DNA from: Micrasema longulum
Taxonomy: Eukaryota; Arthropoda; Insecta; Trichoptera; Brachycentridae
Assembly: GCA_022494885.1 (NCBI GenBank)
Contig: JAGVSM010003547.1
Span: 62,001-126,000 of the forward strand
DNA length: 64,000 bases
Direction: 5' to 3'
Under the pieces are notes generated by a model. That model searched no databases and was not told the origin of the DNA. It saw nothing but the letters and a program-made list of their open reading frames with translations. The position numbers and the translations under genes were made by a program. Shown in pieces: positions 56,691 to 64,000 of the stretch; within the stretch, counting starts at the first letter, position 1; every line of letters starts with the position of its first letter.

Positions 56691-56880
56691 TGCCAGTAAG
56701 CCTTCTCTCCTGTCCACGCACTCTCTGGTATGGCATGCGGGTCTGGGTATAGTCTATGGTCCACGTGGTATGCGGCAGCGGGTGGCATTATCGGACCTCA
56801 CTTGGTATGCCATTCGTAACGAATTCTTACCCGCAGTGTGTTTCTATCCATAACCCATGCAATTATGCGACCCTGGTAAC
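56691..56880. other. GC-richer island, unassigned
   Basis: ggtatggcatgcgggtctgg, ggtccacgtggtatgcggca and gcagcgggtggcattatcgg: unique-looking DNA with no repeat match, no clear frame and no splice sites. Confidence 0.3.
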
Positions 56881-57059
56881 ATGCTTTTTGTAAAGGTACT
56901 GTTTTCGCGTACATACGCACATACTCACACATGCGCACACACTAACATCCACATTAAAAGTTTATTTTCTTTTACCACAAAAAGTTAAGTTTATATAGGT
57001 TTCGTTATAGTTGGTTGTAATTTTTTTCGTGCCACCCGTTCTGTCTTTTTTTAATAAAA

Positions 57060-57470
57060 TTACGATAACTAGGAAGTGCTACGGAAAATTAGATATATTT
57101 TTTTTCTTACAAACAGTAAAAATTACAACATTTAACACAAGGGCGAAGTTTCTCAAAAAAGTATGAAAAAAATAAATTGTAAAACCTCACGGGTTCAGAA
57201 CAACAACCAATAAATTAAAGAATTAATAAGTGTTGTGATAGATTTCTGGTATCTGAGTAGCCACGTTTCGACAGTTCCGGGTCTCCTTTTAAATTTCAGG
57301 AAAACTCACCGACTTGAACCCGTAACGTCACGGACGGTGTTACGAAATTTTGAAAAATCATAGCTTTATAGTATGATACATGAAAATAAAAAAGTAGTAG
57401 TTAAGTTTGACAGTCTATTAACAGAATAATAAAAACATTAAAAAAATACTGAACTTCCTCATTATTTACC
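57060..57470 (+). mobile_element. Repeat M, MITE-like copy
   Basis: It opens aggaagtgctacggaaaatt and ends ctgaacttcctcatt, with inverted terminal similarity. It shares aaaagtatgaaaaaaataaa, gtgttgtgatagatttctgg, aactcaccgacttgaacccg and cagtctattaacag with the 55270 copy. Confidence 0.7.
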
Positions 57471-58539
57471 ATTAAAGTTCCTTTATATTTTTTTGGAGCA
57501 ACTATCCATTTTGTAAAAATAATAAGAAACATAAAATTTAACCATTAATGTTTACCGTGTTTTCAAATATTTGTAGATAGATAATGGATTTGTAATTCTT
57601 AACGCAAAGCGGACTGTAGCAAAAAAACGATTTTCATTCATTTTGTTAAAGGTTGGGAATATTTTAAGAAAGGAAAAGAACACAGAAATGGACTTACCTT
57701 TGATACGACGAGGATGTTCTTTAAAAACAAAACAGTTGTTAATGAAAATTGTATTTTATGTCTATGGCTTTTTTCTGCGTAAACACATAACAACGATTAA
57801 AAATGTAATGTTGCCTACAATATGTTCATATTTATAATTTATTTCATGGGCGCTGGATGATGAAATTCGCTAGAAACGATTAATAATAACTTTTACAACA
57901 ACGCGCGAAGAATAATCCAAGATTTTTCATGCAATCTTTAGTAATGTCGAAAAATGTTGCTTGTTTTTTCCCAAATCCAAATCTTTTAATTTTGTATTTC
58001 TATTATCTTGATGTAAGGTAGGTACCATAAGAACGGGTCAAGGGGTGGATAGGTCAAGAGATAGATGGAGAAGAAAGCTAATCGGCCAGGAATAATATCG
58101 ATAAACGAGGTTATATGAGGACAAAAATGCTATATTTGCAAAAAAGAAATGCCTTTAATAATACGTCGCCGTTTTGTAATTTGTCGAGTCAATATGTGTT
58201 CCGGCAAAAATGGCAATCAGGTTACGATATATAGGTACATCACCCGTCAGTTAATAAAAAATTCTCCCCAAATCGTTTTGTCTTTTAAATGCTATAAACG
58301 TTTGAAACTCTGAAATTAAAGTTTTTCCTTATTAGTAATATTTTAAATTAATTTATCATGAAGCGATACATATTGAATGCCGATTCAATCAATAAAAGTA
58401 CCTATACAAAATGAAAAGATTATTAGACATTGCCTATTTGGTGAAAATATTAAAATAAAACACCAATAGAGGGTTAAGATAAAATATTTTAAAACTTGAT
58501 AAAAATCAAGAGATGGAATATTTATTCCATTTGTTATTA
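57471..58539. other. No gene seen
   Basis: The 64-codon frame 57643-57837 (+) has no motif. 58020-58090 is purine-rich. No repeat is recognised. Confidence 0.35.
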
Positions 58540-58760
58540 AAAATATTTTCACTTTGTCCAAATTTTCGTAGACGTTTTAACTCGTTAGGGGGTATACCAA
58601 GATTGACAGAGAATTAGGACCTCAAAAATAAAAGATTAAAGCCTAGGTGTTCACAGGGTTTATGATCTGTTATTGGCTATTTTTATTGATCGCTGTCTAA
58701 CATTCATTCTGTTTGTGTTTGAAGATCCATGTTTCTTCTTAAATTAAGACGATTTGTGTA
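58540..58760. repeat. Repeat P, diverged copy
   Basis: actttgtccaaattttcgta, acgttttaactcgttagggg, agcctaggtgttcacagggt, ttatgatctgttattggct and gtttgaagatccatgtttct keep the P order. A further relic at 59440-59560 has gaatgttacacactgtttaa and taaccagccaatgaaagg. Confidence 0.65.
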
Positions 58761-59695
58761 TGCTATGCTATTTTTTTATTTTCTTTTATTTTCTTTTCAA
58801 TGAGGATTGTTAATCCATTTGAAGCTTAAGTAGGCCGAAATGAAACGTATTTCCTAGTCCAGTGCGTAATATGAATAGTCGGAGGTATTATCGCCCCCCG
58901 TAAGAAAGGGGGTGTTAGCAAACGCCAACCCTTTGCCAGCATGTCCGAGTCCCCTTTGCCCAAATATGCGCTTAACGAATCTTCAACCGTCGTAACATAT
59001 TAATTTATAACTGCTAGCTGAAAGGTCATCGAGGACTGACCCGAACCCTGTACGTGCCTCCTTAGGGGTGTAAACTACCCTTCTGTGTGCGAATATACAA
59101 TTATACCTACGGCAAATTATACGGCCAACTATAAAATCAGGGATGGATTGATAGAATATGAATAATACCATGAAAACAATAATAAAATACGTCGATTTTT
59201 TGGTTTTATTATACATACATGGTGAAATAAGCTTAATTTTAGACGAAATTAAGAAAAAAGATCGTTGAGAATAACGAAAGACAATTTTTAAACAAAATGA
59301 AAAAAAGTTTTTAACTATGTAGCTTTTTACTTTTTAATAAATAACAGTTGACACTTTAAAACTTATTTTAATAATGTGTCAACATAATATCATTCATTCA
59401 AATTCATTAAGAGTGTTTTGTGTTTGTTGATTAAAAGTGAATTAATTATTGCGGACAAAGATTAAGATTAACCCTTTAGGGGGTTATTAATATTAACATT
59501 TTGTAACACAGATGGTTGGAATGTTACACACTGTTTAAAGTGATCACATAACCAGCCAATGAAAGGTATTTGCATGAAAATCTGAAGGTAAAATATGAAG
59601 ATAATTATTTATTTAATTCAATGTAAAAATATATTTTTATTGGGTTGTGTGCATTCCAGCTTTCAAAATAAAAATCCTTGTTAAGCGGAAATGTT
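58761..59695. other. No gene seen; P relic at 59440-59560
   Basis: 58890-58990 is GC-richer (atcgccccccgtaagaaagg with a small hairpin of C and G runs). Otherwise AT-rich and unassigned. Confidence 0.4.
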
Positions 59696-59709
59696 ATTTA
59701 CAAGAAAAA

Positions 59710-60139
59710 ACACTGAACATAGTTATGTAGAAAGCAGCCAGCCATAGAAAAGTGAAACTGAGATAATAGCACCTTTGTGAAAATAGTGAATAATCTACAC
59801 AACATTTGGAATGTTTTCGACTTTGACAAATGATAAACAATGAATGCAATAGTTTTTTTTTGTTTTACAAAAAAAGAATTTATGATGTATTTGACCAGCT
59901 TTAATGATTTTTCAAGTACCTTAAGGTTTTTCTAGTACTGTGGGTGTTTTCTGCAAATTGAGAAATGCCGTTTTTGTGATCGATACTAATTTCAATAGGT
60001 GATCATTACAGTTATTTGTGTGAAATTGGTGTGGCTGTTTTTAGTTGAACATATAATTAACCTTACTGTACCCGACAACATCAATATCTCATAATTCCAA
60101 AATTAAGGACTGGCTTCTTTCTGCATAACTATGTTCAAT
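59710..60139 (+). mobile_element. Repeat G, complete TIR copy
   Basis: tgaacatagttatgtagaaa and gcagccagcc at the left are repeated inverted at the right (ggactggcttctttctgcat, aactatgttcaat), giving TIRs of about 30 bp. Length is about 430 bp, non-coding. The 39084 copy is the same family. The site gataatagca at 59764 is uninterrupted here. Confidence 0.8.
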
Positions 60140-60146
60140 AAAATGT

Positions 60147-60580
60147 TGATATTTGATACTACTTTTGGCCCTCAACCAGAGCTTGAAGTTTTCGAAAAAG
60201 TCAATTTTTTGCCCTAAACTGGCTGTCATTTCGTATTTCAGTAAGAAAATCAGTCTAATTAAATTGTATAATCTGCATTAAATCTTATTATATAAGCATT
60301 CAAGGGCGTGAGTTGCACTTTGTTTTGTAATAAATGGTAGCATTGTTTTAATGTGACATTGTTTCGTCAATTTTAGTCAGGCGCTCAACGGAATCAGTTC
60401 CGCGGAGTGTAATTTTTTTGCATTTCGGTAGTTTTAAAACGTGTTCGAATTTGTAATATGAGTAAGTTATATCTTTACGAACGAAAAATTAATTTTATCA
60501 ATATAGATAATTAAAAAATGTTCAGACAGTTATAAACTTCAAACTTCTGTTGAGGGCCAAAAGTAGTATGGAATATTTAA
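60147..60580. mobile_element. TIR element abutting G
   Basis: gatactacttttggccctca and its inverted counterpart tgagggccaaaagtagtatg (60551-60570) with the adjoining gaagtt blocks give TIRs of about 40 bp, around 430 bp in total. It is non-coding. It starts within about 10 bp of the right end of the G copy. Confidence 0.8.
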
Positions 60581-61275
60581 AAAAAAAAAATTTACGTTCG
60601 ATGCGATCCAAAAGACAACTTTTTAGACCCCTTTTACTTTGATATCCAAAAAAAAAAAACTTCAGACATCATTGGCCCACTCTAATGTATACCTATTTAT
60701 ATTGTTATTAAATATGTTTTAACATTGCGAACAAAAGAAAGCATTTTAAATAAATCGTATTTATAATCACTCGCATTGAGTAGAACTGTATTAAAATAAA
60801 CATGTATTTATCTTTTAATTTGGTATGCACTTGCAATACTCTCTATCCGAACATTTAATTCCGATACGGTCATTTGAATAAATCTTAAAATTTGATCTTT
60901 CACTAACCTACCTAACTTTGTGCGAATATTTGAACTACTTATCTGGATATTTTTTTTTGAGCGTGTTGCAATATAAGTTCAGATTGTTGTTTATTACCTG
61001 CATTTCAATAGTTCAATAATCTAATTTTTGTGTAGAATTTTTTCACCTACTAGGCATTGTCAATTTTTTTTACTTCCTATACCAGTTAGTTTGATCAACA
61101 ATACTTTTCAATCTTTCTCCCTCTTTTGCAATAAATTTCAATCTTTCTGAAATCCAGCCTTGTCAACAAAAAATTGATGCATTCTAAAAATATTGTTTAA
61201 AATTTTATTGTTCAACCATTCTGTCTATTCATTTAAAATGATATATCTCCTACTTGCGATCTGCTAAGCCAGAAT
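60581..61275. other. No gene seen; P relic at 61010-61200
   Basis: 61010-61200 contains cacctactaggcattgtcaa and aaatccagccttgtcaacaa, decayed P blocks. The rest is AT-rich. Confidence 0.45.
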
Positions 61276-61915
61276 CTTATAGTAGACTAGTGAACCCGAC
61301 AGACGTTGTCCTGCCCGAAAGGTTTGCTTGCCCGCTATTACCTTGGAATAAGACTTTTCATTGATAAGTAGGTACCTAGGTACTTGTTTATGGTTGAATT
61401 CCTAAACAAAAAATTATTCATTTTCAAATATAGAATGCTTTTTGCAAATATCAAACTCAGCTCTTTTCACCAACAGGGGTGCACTTTATTCATGAATGCG
61501 ATTTTCAAAAATGTATTGAGTGTCAATTAATAATATTTGAATATTACCAAAATTATAGTAAAAAGTATTAAATGGTAAGATATTATTAGGAATGTAAGGA
61601 AAAAATCTGATTGGGATCGATAAAAAGCGAGTGTTGTTTGTAAACATTAAAAAACAAACCGTTTTAAACACAAAAAAACAGCTTCCTTCTTTTTTTTGTA
61701 CATGCATTCTCGTCGAATGCAATCCTGGTAGATCGATGAAAAAAAGATTTATGTTTCAAACTTTTTTTTACACATTCGATTTAAAATTTTAATATTTACG
61801 AACACGCGCGGCGTAAAGATCTACATTTCTCTGAAAACAGCAAGTAAATCGGTTAAACCGTTTAGGAGGAGTTCAGTGACACACGTACAGAAGAATTATA
61901 AATATATAAAGCTAG
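61276..61915. mobile_element. Possible dispersed DNA element
   Basis: Left part tagactagtgaacccgacag followed by acgttgtcctgcccg, right part gtaaatcggttaaaccgttt followed by aggaggagttcagtgacaca and an AT-rich end. These strings are of the type found at the two ends of a common insect repeat; a second copy is not present in this window. Confidence 0.4.
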
Positions 61916-62841
61916 AAATTTTAATATGTGGCGACTAGAAAAAAATAAGTCCCGTCTCTTAAATCGAGGTATTAAACTCACCCACGGAGAAATTTAATGG
62001 CATTTTCCTGCTTAATCCTTCCCTGCACAAAATGGATGTAGAATCTTAATATTGATGTGGTTCATTGGAGTGTGCGTTATTTACTCAATGACCCAAAGCT
62101 ATTTCTCTGTAATGTACAAGAGGTATTACGTATCAAGACGGTAGAAGGAATATTCATGGCAATTTAATATCGATACAGAGTTTATCGAAGAAACCAATGC
62201 GAAGAAAAAGTCTATTGTCTATTTAAAGATTTTAAATGGGGCCTGCATTGTGTAAAACTTGTCTATTATCTTATTCGTGTATTACAATTAAATAATAAAA
62301 ATAAGTACATTGAGTATAGATCCTATTTTACAAAAAAACAGAGTCGTTTTATTTTATTTTAAATTATGAAATAAACGACTACTAAGTTATTGATTCAAAT
62401 ATAAACTATATAAAACAAGTAGATTTCTAAAATAACATTACGTTTTCGAGTCGTATTGAGTCGGCAAGTTTTCATAAAATTCAAAATCTAGCAACTCGGC
62501 GTATCATGCTTTCTTTATAAAATTGTAAATAATCTGATTGATAGCCCACAAATTGTCGAAAACATTTCGTTTTGAGTCTCTGTCCATATAATTCGTCATT
62601 CCATGCTCTTCGACCATTCTTCGACATTCCACGCTCATAGACCAATTAAATGAAAAATAGCACTATTCGAAAAATACAGGTTACCTACAATGGCAGTTTT
62701 AGTGACATCAACGCATTACATTATAAATACAACATATTTATCAAGTCTATTAAAGACATTCTAAATATAATATTTTTATGTTCAATAATATTGTACTCAA
62801 CTTCTGCACATGTAAAAAACGATTTTGATTTTTTGTAATCA
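61916..62841. other. No gene seen
   Basis: 62460-62640 has several ttcga/tcgac-rich short strings but no repeat unit I can define. Frames are short. Confidence 0.4.
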
Positions 62842-62960
62842 ATACTAAAATTATTAATGCGAAAGTGTGTTTGTTTGTGTTTACTTCACGTCTCAACTGA
62901 GCAACCGATTTACATGCTTTTTTGCATATGGATACCTTATAGAATAAAATAAGATACTTA
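62842..62960 (+). repeat. Start of a widespread insect repeat
   Basis: ctaaaattattaatgcgaaa followed by gtgtgtttgtttgtgttta and gagcaaccgatttacatgct. This opening is typical of dispersed repeats in lepidopteran genomes; the family name is not claimed. Confidence 0.5.
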
Positions 62961-63374
62961 TTTTTCATCACGAATGAAAAAAAATCAATCAAAAAACCAT
63001 AGAATTAAGAATAGTCCAGAAAGAGCGTAGAATCACATTTGAATACATCGGACTGTGTCAAAAAATAAACCCATTTTGCTCCATTTTAGCCGCGCGCATG
63101 CGTGAAGTCATCGCGTAATGTTGCCAGATCACGAAAAATATAATCATGACACAAATGTAAGATAATTATATTGAAAGAAAAAAAGCAATTTGTTAATTTC
63201 TCAAAAATTCTATTTTACACGTGGAAACATTGATTGACACAACAAAGTAGATAAGTGAAGGGTCATTTAATAAGAGTAATTTAATTAATGAGCTTTGAAC
63301 TTTACTTTGAAACTTTGAAAAAAAAAAATAAAAAATGTTTTACATAAAACGAATATTTTTATGTCATGTTAAAA
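62961..63374. other. No gene seen
   Basis: AT-rich apart from ccgcgcgcatgcgtgaagtc at about 63090. Nothing assigned. Confidence 0.4.
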
Positions 63375-64000
63375 AGTATTATGAATGTTGATAAATCGAA
63401 AGTGATGGTTTTTGGAAGGGATGAAAATATAACTAAATGTGAGATCAGCGTGAACGGAGATATTCTGAATCAGGTTGAAGAATTTGTGTACCTGGGAAGT
63501 ATGTTTACTAGGGACGGAAAGGCCAATAAAGATATTGAAAGGAGGGTGAGTGCCGGGAACAGGGTGAACGGTGCACTAAAATCTACTTTGGCAAACAAAT
63601 GTTTATCGCAGGAGGCTAAACTAGCAGTTCACAACGGAGTTCTAGTTCCAACTCTAATGTATGGGAGCGAAGTATGGAATTGGAAAAATAATGATGAAAG
63701 TAGGTTGAATGCTGTCAAAATGCGATCCCTCAGGCGAATGTGTGGTAAAACGATGTATGATAGGTGCACAAATGTCGAGATCCGTGAAGTGTGTAAGGCT
63801 GAGACATGCATTATTGACAGAATCAAGAAAGGGGTGCTGCGTTGGTTTGGACATGTAGAGCGAATGGACAGCGAAAGAACGACTAAAAGGATCTACAATG
63901 CAAATGTCGATGGATGCAGAAAACGAGGAAGACCGAGAAAGACATGGCACGATCAAGTCCATCAAATACTTGAAGATGGACATGTCAAAAGTAGGAATAA
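63375..64000 (+). pseudogene. RTE-like element, C-terminal coding, runs off the window
   Basis: An uninterrupted frame from 63381 to the window edge (206 codons, no stop) reads DKSKVMVFGRDENITKCEI, QVEEFVYLGSMFTRDGKANK, LVPTLMYGSEVWNWKNND, LRRMCGKTMYDRC, RWFGHVERM and KRGRPRKTWHDQVHQILED. It is collinear with the 28231 copy, without the one-base loss near 29800, and starts just after the YADD region, so it is 5'-truncated. Without the catalytic core it cannot be active, although its frame is intact as far as seen. Confidence 0.88.

Overview
This is AT-rich eukaryotic DNA with no sign of bacterial, phage or plasmid organisation. Introns with GT..AG borders, 5'-truncated non-LTR retrotransposons (RTE-like and jockey-like), tRNA-derived SINEs with trinucleotide tails, and many foldback/MITE elements point to an insect, most likely a moth or butterfly. 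The lepidopteran assignment is inference from the repeat types, not proven by a host gene. There are no rRNA genes, functional tRNA genes or CRISPR arrays; every tRNA-like sequence seen is a SINE head.

Host-like coding content is sparse. (1) 6865-7640 (+) is a compact four-exon gene for a zeste-type Myb/SANT-like DNA-binding protein of 186 aa, with an open frame across three short introns. (2) 38009-38147 (+) is one isolated GC-rich exon of an unrecognised protein with good splice borders. (3) 8060-8834 (-) holds peptides that could be exons of one minus-strand gene, possibly an ionotropic-receptor-like protein, weakly supported. (4) 52401-52666 (+) is the broken N-terminal part of a Cys-rich protein family common in insects. 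This fits a large intron or intergenic desert invaded by transposons.

The rest is repeats. RTE-like elements: a 1.8 kb copy at 28231-30041 with an 11-bp target-site duplication, a copy entering the right edge at 63375-64000, and decayed pieces at 9784, 16132 and 43378. Jockey/CR1-like C-terminal pieces lie at 13720, 21525, 22645, 30527, 46140 and 49490. Three tRNA-derived SINE families (called A, B and C here) are repeatedly nested: A inside B at 26790-27232, C inside A at 40596-41012, and a LINE plus another repeat inside A at 49440-50215.

Several families I cannot name are described for the first time here as far as this window shows. P is a hairpin-forming family with about ten copies, two of them flanked by 12-13 bp duplications. 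G is a TIR element. M is a MITE-like family. D, E and H are dispersed repeats. There is also a 0.6 kb near-complete foldback at 51455-52068, a TIR element with a 115-bp internal tandem array at 1782-2991, and a foldback of degenerate short repeats at 48009-48830. GC-rich islands, one with a perfect RFX X-box, may be conserved regulatory or exonic DNA.
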